Below, one piece after another: positions 1 to 7,369 of a stretch of 10,062 nucleotides of DNA. The translations under genes and the position numbers were made by a program. A model generated the notes under the pieces. That model was not told where the DNA came from. It did not search any database and saw only the letters and a list, made by a program, of their open reading frames with translations. Each line of letters begins with the position of its first letter. The first letter of the stretch is position 1. The stretch is from GCA-2687515 sp046582475 (GTDB lineage Bacteria; Pseudomonadota; Alphaproteobacteria; Rhodospirillales; UBA2165). The stretch covers positions 1 through 10,062 of the forward strand of contig JAYGEH010000231.1 of the NCBI GenBank assembly GCA_046582475.1, read 5' to 3'.

Positions 1-2
1 GG

Positions 3-152
3 GAAGTTCTCAATGCAGAGTGGTTCACTTCAATCAGACAGGCTCAGATCGTCATCGAAACCTGGCTGAAACAGTACAATCACATTCGCCCACATCAGGC
101 TCTGAACATGCGTCCACCGGTGCCCGAGACTCTATTAGAAAATGGTACATAA
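3..152 (+). CDS. IS3-family transposase (OrfB/integrase core), C-terminal end, cut by window edge
   Basis: An open frame enters from the left edge and stops at TAA 150-152, giving 49 residues. They contain EWFTSIRQAQIVIETW followed by YNHIRPHQALNMRPPVPET. This is the characteristic tail of the DDE integrase core of IS3-family OrfB transposases: a helix ending in W, then Y-N-x-x-R-P-H-x-x-L, then a proline-rich P-P-x-x-P/E motif. The catalytic D, D and E lie upstream, outside the window. The gene end lies within about 20 bp of the urtE remnant, so the right terminal repeat of the element must be in roughly 150-168. I cannot place its exact last base without the left end. Orientation is the same as the urease operon, so the element could contribute read-through transcription into it (inference). 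Confidence 0.85.
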   Translation, partial: EVLNAEWFTSIRQAQIVIETWLKQYNHIRPHQALNMRPPVPETLLENGT

Positions 153-311
153 AATGGAGGCTTTACAGCTATCCTGCTGGTCGAACAATTTTTCGGATTC
201 GCCTGCGATCTGGCTGACACCTACATCGTCATGGATCGCGGCGAAGTGGTTCTGGCAGGAGACGCCAGCAACATGGTGGAAGCCGATGTCCGTCGCTACC
301 TTACGGTCTGA
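153..311 (+). pseudogene. urtE: urtE remnant: C-terminus of urea ABC transporter ATP-binding protein
   Basis: In the frame ending at TGA 309-311 the translation reads AILLVEQFFGFACDLADTY, then IVMDRGEVVLAGDASNMVE, then ADVRRYLTV. This is the C-terminal part of a branched-chain-amino-acid-type ABC ATPase, after the Walker B/H-loop region (L-L-V-E-Q; D-R-G-E-V-V; final R-R-Y-L-x-V). The position directly before ureD identifies it as UrtE, one of two ATPases of the urea importer UrtABCDE, which is commonly encoded upstream of urease genes. Recognisable UrtE sequence begins at about 168. Upstream of it is the IS3-family transposase tail in the same frame, closed by its TAA. Walker A, the signature motif and Walker B are therefore absent and the product cannot be a working ATPase. 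Whether the missing 5' part lies beyond the IS or is lost cannot be seen here. The remnant overlaps the ureD start by 26 bases. Confidence 0.88.
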
Positions 312-1140
312 ACCGCAACCAGCACCCAGCCGCGTCCGTGGCGTCGCCGAAGTCGGCTTTGTCCGCAAGCAAGACAAAACCCGGCTCGATCACTTATTCC
401 AACACGACCCACTCCGGGTGTTGTTCCCGACACCGCTAGCAGACGAGCCTCCGTGTGCCGTTCTAGTCACCACGTCGGGCGGTCTGGTCGGCGGCGACCG
501 GCTGGATATCTCCGTAACCGCCGGTCCAGACACACAGGTTTTGGCGATGGCCCAGGCGGCGGAAAAGGTCTACCGCTCCGCCGGAGACGACAGCCGCATC
601 GATGTTCACCTGTCTGTCGGGGAGAACGCCGGACTGGAATTGCTGCCCCAGGAAACCATCCTGTTCGATGGCGCCCGCCTGCGCCGCCGCACGATCATTG
701 ATTTGGCCGCCGGGGCAAACATCCTGGCCGGGGAAATCCTGGTGTTTGGACGTATCGCCAGCCAGGAACGGTTAACCCAGGGACTGCTACGCGAGGAATG
801 GCGGGTGCACCGCGAGGGCCGTTTGGTTTGGGCCGACGCGTTACACCTTGAAAATGATATAGCGGATACCTTCGCCGAACCCGCCTGTTTCGACGGGGCC
901 ACGGCGCAGGCTACGGCAATCTATGCCGGTGACGATGCTTTCCAACACCTCGACCTGGCCCGATCCCTGCTCGACGACAAATTACGCACCGCCGCCACGG
1001 TGGTCAATGGTGTGCTGGTGGTGCGCTGGCTGGGTCCTGATCCTGCTCAATTGCGCCGCGCCTTCGGAAAATTTTGGGCCGGGTTTCGCCATGGCAGCAC
1101 CGGACGGCCCGCGACTCTGCCCCGACTTTGGACGATTTGA
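286..1140 (+). CDS. ureD: Urease accessory protein UreD
   Basis: UreD is the cytoplasmic scaffold that binds apo-urease and recruits UreF and UreG for nickel insertion. From ATG 286 the product is 284 residues, a normal length for the family. Family hallmarks are TTSGGLVGGDRLDI (about residues 62-75), AAEKVYRSAG and LELLPQETILFDGARLRRR, and the C-terminal RLW. The frame stays open back to ATG 142, but residues encoded by 142-285 are the out-of-frame shadow of the urtE tail and have no UreD character. ATG 286 is therefore preferred, and it gives a 26-base overlap with urtE typical of translational coupling. ureA follows 12 bases after the stop. It is the first gene of ureDABCEFG. With urtE interrupted upstream, I see no native promoter, so expression may depend on read-through from the IS or on a promoter within the remnant. 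Confidence 0.93.
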   Translation: MSVATLRSEPQPAPSRVRGVAEVGFVRKQDKTRLDHLFQHDPLRVLFPTPLADEPPCAVLVTTSGGLVGGDRLDISVTAGPDTQVLAMAQAAEKVYRSAGDDSRIDVHLSVGENAGLELLPQETILFDGARLRRRTIIDLAAGANILAGEILVFGRIASQERLTQGLLREEWRVHREGRLVWADALHLENDIADTFAEPACFDGATAQATAIYAGDDAFQHLDLARSLLDDKLRTAATVVNGVLVVRWLGPDPAQLRRAFGKFWAGFRHGSTGRPATLPRLWTI

Positions 1141-1152
1141 GAGGACGAATTC

Positions 1153-1455
1153 ATGAAACTGACACCACGGGAAAAAGACAAACTGATCCTGGCGACTGCC
1201 GCCATGGTGGCGCGACGGCGACTGGAACGGGGCGTCAAACTGAACCACCCGGAGGCCATCGCACTGATCAGCGACTTTGTCGTCGAAGGGGCGCGCGACG
1301 GCACCTCGGTCGCCGACCTGATGCGCGACGGGGCAAGTGTGCTGACCCGCGATCAGGTGATGGATGGTATCCCTGAGATGATCCACGACGTTCAGGTCGA
1401 AGCCACCTTCCCCGACGGGACCAAGCTGGTCACCGTGCATAACCCGATCCGTTGA
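1153..1455 (+). CDS. ureA: Urease subunit gamma
   Basis: This is the small structural subunit of the cytoplasmic nickel urease (urea + water to ammonia and carbamate). The 100-residue length is exactly that of bacterial UreA. The opening MKLTPREKDKL, the central LNHPEAIALISDFVVEGARDG and the ending VTVHNPIR are near-invariant in the family. A GAGAGGA ribosome binding site (1139-1145) lies seven bases before ATG 1153. The stop is followed after 10 bases by ureB. Separate gamma and beta genes, rather than a fused gamma-beta subunit as in Helicobacter, are the usual proteobacterial arrangement. Nothing is abnormal in this gene. Confidence 0.97.
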   Translation: MKLTPREKDKLILATAAMVARRRLERGVKLNHPEAIALISDFVVEGARDGTSVADLMRDGASVLTRDQVMDGIPEMIHDVQVEATFPDGTKLVTVHNPIR

Positions 1456-1465
1456 GGAGAAACCC

Positions 1466-1777
1466 ATGATCCCAGGAGAAATCATCGTCGCCGACGGAGA
1501 CATCGTTCTCAACGAAGGCCGCCAAACGACCACCGTGAGCGTTGCCAACACCGGCGACCGTCCGGTCCAGGTCGGCTCTCACTATCATTTTTTTGAGGCC
1601 AACGCCGCGCTGGATTTCGACCGTGACGCGGCCCGCGGCCAGCGGCTCGACATTCCGGCTGGAACGGCGGTCCGTTTTGAGCCCGGGCAGACACGCGAGG
1701 TAACGCTGATCCCTTATGCGGGCAATCGCATCGTCAAAGGCTTTAACGCAAAAATTCAAGGAAAGTTGGAGGACTGA
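1466..1777 (+). CDS. ureB: Urease subunit beta
   Basis: This is the beta structural subunit of urease, 103 residues, matching the usual 101-110. Family signatures are the N-terminal MIPGEII, the central VGSHYHFFEAN with the conserved H-Y-H-F-F-E, RLDIPAGTAVRFEPG, and the C-terminal segment around VKGFNAKIQGKLED. An AGGAGA ribosome binding site (1455-1460) overlaps the ureA stop and sits five bases before the ATG. The gap to ureC is only three bases, which fits coupled translation of the structural subunits in stoichiometric amounts. It forms the alpha-beta-gamma trimer with UreC and UreA. Confidence 0.97.
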   Translation: MIPGEIIVADGDIVLNEGRQTTTVSVANTGDRPVQVGSHYHFFEANAALDFDRDAARGQRLDIPAGTAVRFEPGQTREVTLIPYAGNRIVKGFNAKIQGKLED

Positions 1778-1780
1778 GCC

Positions 1781-3490
1781 ATGGCAAATACCATTGACCG
1801 CAGCGCCTACGCCGCCATGTTCGGCCCCACTGTTGGCGATCGTGTGCGCCTTGCCGATACGGACTTGTTTATCGAGGTCGAAGAAGACCGCACCCATTAC
1901 GGCGAGGAAGTGAAATTCGGCGGCGGCAAGGTGATCCGCGATGGCATGGGCCAGTCCCAGATCAGCCGCGAGGATGGCGCCGTCGACACCGTCATCACCA
2001 ACGCCCTGATCGTGGATCATTGGGGGATCATCAAGGCCGACGCTGGACTCCGGGACGGGCGTATCGTTGCCATCGGCAAGGCCGGCAATCCGGACGTTCA
2101 GCCCGACGTGGATATCATCATCGGCCCCGGCACCGAAGCCATCGCCGGGGAAGGCCGCATTCTCACGGCTGGTGGCATCGATGCCCACATCCACTGGATT
2201 TGCCCGCAACTGGTCGACGACGCGCTGCATTCCGGTATCACCACCATGCTCGGCGGCGGCACCGGCCCCGCGGAAGGCACCAACGCAACCACCTGCACGC
2301 CCGGCCCCTGGCACATGGCGCGCATGCTGCAAGCCGCCGAGGGTCTGCCGGTCAATATGGGGTTCTTCGGCAAGGGCAATGCGTCTGAGCCTGACGCGCT
2401 GATTGAACAGGTTAACGCCGGGGCCTGCGGCCTGAAATTGCACGAAGATTGGGGCACCACGCCGTCGGCCATCGACTGCTGTCTCGATGTTGCCGAGGCC
2501 ATGGACGTGGCCGTCGCCATCCACACCGACACCCTTAATGAATCCGGCTTCGTCGAAAACACCACGGCGGCCTTCAAGAACCGCACCATTCACGCCTTTC
2601 ATACTGAGGGTGCCGGTGGCGGCCATGCGCCGGACATCATCAAGCTGTGTGGCGAGGCCAATGTGCTACCGTCTTCGACTAACCCGACGCGACCCTTTAC
2701 CGTCAACACCATCGACGAGCATCTCGATATGCTGATGGTTTGCCACCACCTGGATAGCCGCATTCCCGAAGATGTCGCCTTCGCCGAAAGCCGTATCCGG
2801 CGGGAAACCATCGCGGCGGAAGACATCCTGCACGACATCGGCGCGTTTTCCATGATCGCGTCGGACAGCCAGGCCATGGGCCGGGTCGGCGAAGTCATCA
2901 TCCGCACATGGCAGACCGCCGATAAGATGAAAAAACAGCGGGGCTCTCTGCCCGGCGAGACTGGGAATAACGACAACTTGCGGGTCAAACGCTATATCGC
3001 CAAATACACCATCAATCCGGCCCTGACCCACGGCATCGCAAACCATGTGGGCTCGGTCGAAGTCGGCAAACTGGCCGATCTGGTGTTGTGGAACCCGGCC
3101 TTCTTCGGCGTCAAACCGGATTTAATTTTGAAGTGCGGCACCATCGCGTCGGCCGCCATGGGCGACCCCAATGCCTCGATCCCGACACCCCAGCCGGTGC
3201 ACTATCGGCCCATGTTTGGGGCGTTCGGCAAGTCGCTCAGCGAAAATTCGGTGAGCTTTGTCTCCAACGCGGCGCTTGGTGAGGACATCCCCAACCGGTT
3301 AGGGCTGGCCAAGGAGGTTCTGGCCGTGTCGGGAACCCGCAGCGTGACCAAGAAAGACATGGTGCTGAACTATGCCACGCCGGTGATGGAGGTCGATCCC
3401 GAAACCTATGAGGTTCGTGCCGATGGCGAGGCGCTGATTTGTGAGCCTGCCCAGGAACTGTCCCTGGCGCAACGCTACTTTTTGTTTTGA
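1781..3490 (+). CDS. ureC: Urease subunit alpha (catalytic)
   Basis: This is the catalytic subunit, an amidohydrolase-fold enzyme with a two-nickel centre that hydrolyses urea. Length is 569 residues (family 566-572). All expected ligands are visible at the canonical numbering. H136 and H138 lie in DAHIHW, K219, the carbamylated bridging lysine, lies in GLKLHEDW, H248 in AIHTDTLNE, H274 in FHTEGAGGGHAPD, and D362 in ASDSQAMGR. The mobile flap is MVCHHLD, with C321 and H322. Residue 139 is W where many ureases have F (HIHFICPQ), a known kind of natural variation. A strong GGAGG site (1768-1772) lies eight bases before ATG 1781. ureE follows two bases after the stop. No frameshift or missing motif is seen, so the gene looks functional. 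Confidence 0.98.
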   Translation: MANTIDRSAYAAMFGPTVGDRVRLADTDLFIEVEEDRTHYGEEVKFGGGKVIRDGMGQSQISREDGAVDTVITNALIVDHWGIIKADAGLRDGRIVAIGKAGNPDVQPDVDIIIGPGTEAIAGEGRILTAGGIDAHIHWICPQLVDDALHSGITTMLGGGTGPAEGTNATTCTPGPWHMARMLQAAEGLPVNMGFFGKGNASEPDALIEQVNAGACGLKLHEDWGTTPSAIDCCLDVAEAMDVAVAIHTDTLNESGFVENTTAAFKNRTIHAFHTEGAGGGHAPDIIKLCGEANVLPSSTNPTRPFTVNTIDEHLDMLMVCHHLDSRIPEDVAFAESRIRRETIAAEDILHDIGAFSMIASDSQAMGRVGEVIIRTWQTADKMKKQRGSLPGETGNNDNLRVKRYIAKYTINPALTHGIANHVGSVEVGKLADLVLWNPAFFGVKPDLILKCGTIASAAMGDPNASIPTPQPVHYRPMFGAFGKSLSENSVSFVSNAALGEDIPNRLGLAKEVLAVSGTRSVTKKDMVLNYATPVMEVDPETYEVRADGEALICEPAQELSLAQRYFLF

Positions 3491-3492
3491 TC

Positions 3493-3936
3493 ATGCGCCG
3501 CACCACGCAGTTTCATCGTTCCAACCATTGGCCCGAGACCGCTTGCGTCGGTACCGTAACCCTTGCCATGGATCAGCGCCACCGGCGGCGGTTTGCCATG
3601 ACCGACGACGATGGTCAGGCATTCCTGCTCGATCTGGACGAAGCCGCCATGCTAGGAGATGGCGACGGGTTGGCCCTGGACGACGGCGGTATCATCCGTG
3701 TTGTCGCCGCCGATGAGCTGGTCTGCGACGTGACCGGAAAATCCCCCGGCCATACGACGCGGCTGGCCTGGCATATCGGCAACCGGCATATCCCGATCCA
3801 GGTGCTCGACGATGGCACCCTGCGGATTTTGGATGATCGTGTCCTGGTGCAAATGCTGGAAGGCTTAGGCGCCACCGTTCACCAGCACTTGGCTCCCTTT
3901 AGTCCCGAACCGGGGGCCTATGCCCATGCTCACTGA
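3493..3936 (+). CDS. ureE: Urease accessory protein UreE (nickel metallochaperone)
   Basis: UreE delivers nickel to the UreG-UreF-UreD complex. From ATG 3493 the product has 147 residues. The N-terminal urease-binding-type domain contains LAMDQRHRRRF and FLLDLDEA. The C-terminal metal-binding domain has LAWHIGNRHIPIQ, with the conserved G-N-R-H histidine, then LRILDDRVLVQMLEGLGA, and APFSPEPGAYAHAH at the end. The His-rich tail is minimal (HAH) compared with the long His tails of some UreE proteins. A TTG at 3487 in the same frame would overlap the ureC stop and add two residues. I prefer ATG 3493, although no clear Shine-Dalgarno is visible, which suggests coupling to ureC translation. The gene overlaps ureF by 17 bases. 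Confidence 0.93.
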   Translation: MRRTTQFHRSNHWPETACVGTVTLAMDQRHRRRFAMTDDDGQAFLLDLDEAAMLGDGDGLALDDGGIIRVVAADELVCDVTGKSPGHTTRLAWHIGNRHIPIQVLDDGTLRILDDRVLVQMLEGLGATVHQHLAPFSPEPGAYAHAH

Positions 3937-4614
3937 ACGGGCGCTATACCGGCTGATGACCTGGCTGTCGCCGAGCTTCCCGGTCGGTGGCTATAGCTAC
4001 TCGCACGGCATTGAATTCGCGATCGAAGATGGATTAATCACCGATCGGATCAGTCTTACACGGTGGGTTGAGGCTATTATTCGCCATGGTGCCGGGCGCA
4101 ATGATGCGATCCTGTTCCGAAGCGCCTGGCAGGCGGTTGCCGACGACGACCCGGTCGCCCTTGCCGAGGTCGCAGAAATGGCCGACGCCCTTCGAGCGAC
4201 ACCGGAAATGGCCTTGGAGAGCACTGCCCAAGGCCAGGCCTTTCTCGATACGTTGACCAAAGCCTGGCCCGATACGAATTTCCAGACGTGGGCGCAAACC
4301 CTTGCTGACTTGGACCGCCCACCGGCCTATGCGGTTGCCGTCGGCGTCGCCGCGGCGGCGTCAAGCGTACCCCTTGGTCATGCTCTGACCGCCTATCTAC
4401 ACGCCACAGCCGCCAATCTGATTTCTGCCGGTGTGCGGTTGGTGCCCTTGGGCCAGACAGACGGGCAATTGGCCCAAGCCGCTCTCGAAGTTCCCACCCA
4501 GGCCGCCACCGAGCAGGCTTTACGCCGTCCACTCGACGAATTCGGTAGTGCTACGCCTATGGTCGACTGGACCTCTATGAAACACGAAACCCAATACACG
4601 AGGTTATTTCGATC

Positions 4615-4618
<4 letters not shown>
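3920..4618 (+). CDS. ureF: Urease accessory protein UreF
   Basis: UreF bridges UreD and UreG in the urease maturation complex and acts on the UreG GTPase cycle. The product is 232 residues and mostly helical. Family signatures are WLSPSFPVGGYSYSHGIE near the N-terminus, VPLGHALTAYLHATAANLIS and RLVPLGQTDGQ in the C-terminal half, and the conserved end MKHETQYTRLFRS, which docks on UreD. The start may be ATG 3920 or ATG 3926. Both lie inside the ureE 3' end, so translation is probably coupled. The stop codon overlaps the ureG start in an ATGA arrangement (4615-4618). No defect is seen. Confidence 0.95.
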
Positions 4619-5235
<617 letters not shown>

Positions 5236-5263
5236 AAAAGTGCCGTGTCTTAAAGTCAATAAA

Positions 5264-5272
5264 GGGGGGGGG
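5264..5272. repeat. G9 homopolymer tract
   Basis: Nine consecutive G lie between the ureG stop and the IS30-type remnant, probably at or just outside the terminal repeat of that element. Such tracts slip readily during replication and sequencing. Here the tract is outside any reading frame, so no phase-variation role is implied. Confidence 0.8.
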
Positions 5273-5380
5273 CTGGATTCTCACGTCAAGTGCAATACCT
5301 TAGATTTGCAGGAACGCCTCAGCGGGTGTTTTGAAGTCGAGGCATTTTCGCGGCGTTGAGTTTACTGCCCATGTGATCGC
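5273..5380 (-). pseudogene. IS30-family transposase C-terminal remnant with its element end
   Basis: Reading the minus strand toward the stop TAA (complement of 5300-5302) gives AVNSTPRKCLDFKTPAEAF and then LQI. The motif N-x-x-P-R-K-x-L-x-F-x-T-P-x-E is the signature C-terminal end of IS30-family DDE transposases. Beyond the stop, the minus strand continues with ATTGCACTTGACGTGAGAAT, which resembles an IS30-type terminal repeat, and ends against the G9 tract. Only about 25 codons survive, and the catalytic core is missing. On the right it is replaced at about 5370-5380 by an IS6-type fragment in the opposite orientation. The exact junction cannot be fixed without a reference element. Confidence 0.72.
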
Positions 5381-5438
5381 CACCTCAACCGCCGCGACAT
5401 CTTCAAGCAAAACCGCGCCGCTGCCCTGGCCGAGTGGC
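5381..5438 (+). pseudogene. Older IS6-family transposase remnant (C-terminus)
   Basis: The plus-strand frame from 5381 reads HLNRRDIFKQNRAAALAEWR, which aligns residue for residue with HLYTREDFKLNRSIALAEWR near the end of the intact IS6-type transposase downstream. It is therefore the C-terminus of a second, related but not identical IS6-family transposase. After the W-R the sequence enters the left terminal repeat of the intact element at 5439, so this copy ends there. The frame then stops at TGA 5462-5464 inside the younger element. The catalytic residues are absent. The matching right end of this older copy appears to survive at 6254-6301. Confidence 0.78.
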
Positions 5439-6247
5439 GGCATTGTCAGAGGAAAATCGCTTGAGCTGTCGGGGTGCTGATCCTAGCGTCGGTGGATGAG
5501 AAATCCATTCCGATATTTCAAGACCTCGCCCGAGATCATCCGCTTGGCGGTCATGATGTATGTCCGCTTTCCATTATCGTTACGGCAGGTCGAAGACCTG
5601 CTCCACGAGCGAGGTATCGATATCTGTCACGAGACGGTACGAGCCTGGTGGAACCGGTTCGGGCCGATATTTGCAGCGGATATCAGAAGGAAGCGGTCAG
5701 CATCAATGCGCAGCCATATCCAATGGCGCTGGCATCTGGATGAGGTTTTCGTGCGCATCAACGGCAAGGTTTATTATCTCTGGCGGGCAGTCGATCACGA
5801 AGGAGAAGTCCTTGAGGTTTTCGTCACTAAGCGGCGGGATCGTAAGGCGGCATTGAGGTTTCTTCGCAAAGCGATGAAACGATATGGCCGCCCCGAAGTG
5901 GTTGTGACGGATCGGCTTCGATCCTACTGCGCGGCGATGAACGTCATCGGAAATGCCGAACGCCAGAAGACAGGGCGTTGGCTCAACAATCGGGCCGAGA
6001 ATTCACATCAGCCATTCCGACGACGAGAGCGAGCGATGGCGAAATTCAGGAACGGAAAGTCATTACAGAAATTCGCCTCGATCCACGCTTCAATTCACAA
6101 TCACTTCAATCAGGAACGTCACCTCTACACTCGCGAAGACTTCAAACTCAATCGCTCCATCGCCCTTGCAGAGTGGCGTCAACTTGCTGCCTGAGAATTG
6201 CCAATAATGGAGTTGTGCTGACCGGTTCGCTTTCCTCTGACACTGCC
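5439..6247 (+). mobile_element. Complete IS6-family insertion sequence
   Basis: The left end 5439-5455 (GGCATTGTCAGAGGAAA) and right end 6231-6247 (TTTCCTCTGACACTGCC) are inverted repeats of 17 bp with one mismatch. They enclose one transposase gene in an element of 809 bp, the usual size for the family. The flanking 8-mers (cgagtggc on the left, gatcgacc on the right) differ, so no 8-bp target duplication is present. This fits deletion or recombination after insertion, or cointegrate-type movement between copies. The element sits inside fragments of a related IS6 copy. Confidence 0.85.
5496..6194 (+). CDS. IS6-family transposase
   Basis: This is a 232-residue DDE transposase that catalyses movement of the surrounding IS6 element. 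The N-terminal helix-turn-helix region includes LSLRQVEDLLHERGI and HETVRAWWNRFG, typical of the family. The catalytic core shows WHLDEVFVRINGKVYYLWRA (D82), VVVTDRLRSY (D139) and LNNRAENSHQPFRRRERAM (E168). The C-terminal part carries FASIHASIHNHFNQERHL and the closing LAEWRQLAA. No stop or frameshift interrupts it, so it looks active. ATG 5496 gives the expected MRNPFRYFKTSPEIIRLAV start. IS6-family elements have no separate accessory gene. The element lies between the urease operon and the oxygenase genes and is the likeliest current source of rearrangement here. Confidence 0.95.
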   Translation: MRNPFRYFKTSPEIIRLAVMMYVRFPLSLRQVEDLLHERGIDICHETVRAWWNRFGPIFAADIRRKRSASMRSHIQWRWHLDEVFVRINGKVYYLWRAVDHEGEVLEVFVTKRRDRKAALRFLRKAMKRYGRPEVVVTDRLRSYCAAMNVIGNAERQKTGRWLNNRAENSHQPFRRRERAMAKFRNGKSLQKFASIHASIHNHFNQERHLYTREDFKLNRSIALAEWRQLAA

Positions 6248-6253
6248 GATCGA

Positions 6254-6301
6254 CCAATTATGGGATTTTGTAGACCAGTTCGCGTTTGCCTGACAGTACC
6301 C
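6254..6301 (+). repeat. Diverged second copy of an IS6-type right end
   Basis: The 48 bases at 6254-6301 resemble the right end of the intact IS6 element (6201-6247) with substitutions and small gaps. Both begin CCAAT, share ATGG, GACC-GTTCGC and TTT-CC, and end in CTGACA plus a C-rich terminus. This is best read as the right end of the older IS6 copy whose transposase tail lies at 5381-5438, with the intact element sitting between the two pieces. About 16 bases of the older copy seem missing at the insertion point. Confidence 0.65.
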
Positions 6302-6405
6302 ATCGGACGGCGGCAGGAGAATACAGCTACCCCCTTGAAGTGCCACGGTGGTACGATTTCCCTGAATTTAGGGGTTGTCTGGGAAATGTTGGAAAATTTA
6401 CTTCG

Positions 6406-6413
6406 AAGGAGGT
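6406..6413 (+). promoter_or_regulatory. Strong Shine-Dalgarno of the PhyH-type gene
   Basis: AAGGAGGT is a perfect match to the anti-Shine-Dalgarno core and lies four bases before ATG 6418. It decides the start in favour of 6418 over an in-frame upstream ATG at 6286, which falls inside the IS6-type end. Between 6302 and 6405 I see no convincing -35/-10 pair or other gene. Confidence 0.85.
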
Positions 6414-6417
6414 CCCT

Positions 6418-7245
6418 ATGAGCACTTTGGTTACAGATAATCAAATTTCCAGCTACCAGAGAGACGGTGTTGTTCTGCTCAAGAATTTATTTGATAACCA
6501 GTGGTTAAAAATCGCCGCCGAAGGCATTGAGGAGAACCTCCGTAATCCGAGCAAGCGCACCACTACTTACGTGAGTGATCCCGCAAAAAACGAGAATTTC
6601 TTTTTCGACGCCCGAATTCGGGGTGAAGTCGACGCTTACGATAACCTGATGTTGGGTTCTCCAATGGCGGAAGCAGTCGCGCATCTCATGGGTTCATCCC
6701 GAGCTATCCTCTTTTATATCAGTGTCTTCGTTAGATCTCCGGGCACGCACACCCGGACACCGTGGCACCAGGATCAGCAGTCCTGGTCGGCGGTGGGGAA
6801 CCAAGCGTGTAGCATGTGGTTGTCGTTGGATGAGGTCACCCGAGAAACGGCGCTCGAGTTCGTAAGTGGTTCGCACCGGTGGGGGACCGCGTACCAAAGA
6901 CCTGAGTTTTTCCAAAATCACTACGAGGGCGACGATCGCACTAATTTGTCTACCTTCCCGGATATCGAAGCTCATCGCGATGATTATGAGATCCTGGCGT
7001 GGGACATGGAGCCTGGTGATTGCGTGGTCTTTCACGGAATGACCGCGCACGGAGGATCCGGAAATCTGCCTCCAGGTCTGGGTCGCCGATCGGTTTCAGT
7101 TCAATGGTTGGGTGACGACGCCCGCTTTCGTCTCATTCCTGGTTGTGACGATCCACCGATCAGCGAAGATCTGCTGCGCCATGGAATCAAACCAGGCGAC
7201 CCCATGATCTGTGACATGTGTCCTGTTGCATGGCCGCGAAATTGA
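6418..7245 (+). CDS. Phytanoyl-CoA dioxygenase (PhyH) family Fe(II)/2-oxoglutarate oxygenase
   Basis: This is a 275-residue member of the PhyH family, which hydroxylates substrates using Fe(II), oxygen and 2-oxoglutarate. The double-stranded beta-helix metal triad is visible as H117 and D119 in TPWHQDQQSW and the distal His, most likely H211, in FHGMTAHGGSGN. Basic residues R223/R224 in RRSVSVQW are the expected 2-oxoglutarate carboxylate anchor. Other family features are the N-terminal YQRDGVVLLKNLF and ALEFVSGSHRWG. The substrate is not recognisable. Bacterial PhyH proteins act on small amines, osmolytes, natural-product intermediates and lipids. Base composition is visibly less GC-rich than the urease genes, which suggests a separate origin. 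It stands alone, downstream of IS debris and convergent with the Rieske gene. No terminal pathway partner is adjacent on the same strand. Confidence 0.88.
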   Translation: MSTLVTDNQISSYQRDGVVLLKNLFDNQWLKIAAEGIEENLRNPSKRTTTYVSDPAKNENFFFDARIRGEVDAYDNLMLGSPMAEAVAHLMGSSRAILFYISVFVRSPGTHTRTPWHQDQQSWSAVGNQACSMWLSLDEVTRETALEFVSGSHRWGTAYQRPEFFQNHYEGDDRTNLSTFPDIEAHRDDYEILAWDMEPGDCVVFHGMTAHGGSGNLPPGLGRRSVSVQWLGDDARFRLIPGCDDPPISEDLLRHGIKPGDPMICDMCPVAWPRN

Positions 7246-7369
7246 ACGCGCCAACGAAAGGAATTCGAGTCAAAACAACCTATTTCTGTCAGCCCGAGAG
7301 TTAGCAGATTCATCATATTTTCTATGAATTTGACAAGCACAGGATGCTTGAAGACAGAGCGCAACTTGG
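7246..7369. other. Non-coding gap after the PhyH-type gene
   Basis: This is AT-richer DNA between the PhyH stop and the group II intron 3' end. No protein-like frame, tRNA or convincing terminator is seen. It contains a 5-bp stem AAGCA/TGCTT (about 7335-7351), which is too weak to call. On the minus strand this would be the downstream exon side of the intron remnant. Confidence 0.5.

Noticed and set aside
142..285. In-frame upstream ATG giving a 332-residue UreD
   Set aside because: The extra 48 residues are an out-of-frame reading of the urtE tail and do not look like UreD. ATG 286 gives the family length.
1430..2626. Long minus-strand open frame (398 codons) opposite ureA, ureB and ureC
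   Set aside because: It lies wholly antisense to certain urease genes, has no recognisable protein motifs and is of the kind GC-rich genes create by codon bias.
6286..6417. Upstream in-frame start for the PhyH-type gene
   Set aside because: It begins inside an IS6-type end. The perfect Shine-Dalgarno before ATG 6418 and the family-like N-terminus decide for 6418.
5978..6421. Plus-strand frame of 147 codons spanning the IS6 right end to the PhyH start
   Set aside because: It overlaps the transposase in another frame and reads through terminal repeats. No protein character is visible.
7330..7360. Possible -35 box TTGACA
   Set aside because: No matching -10 box occurs at 16-18 bp, and no gene starts nearby on that strand.
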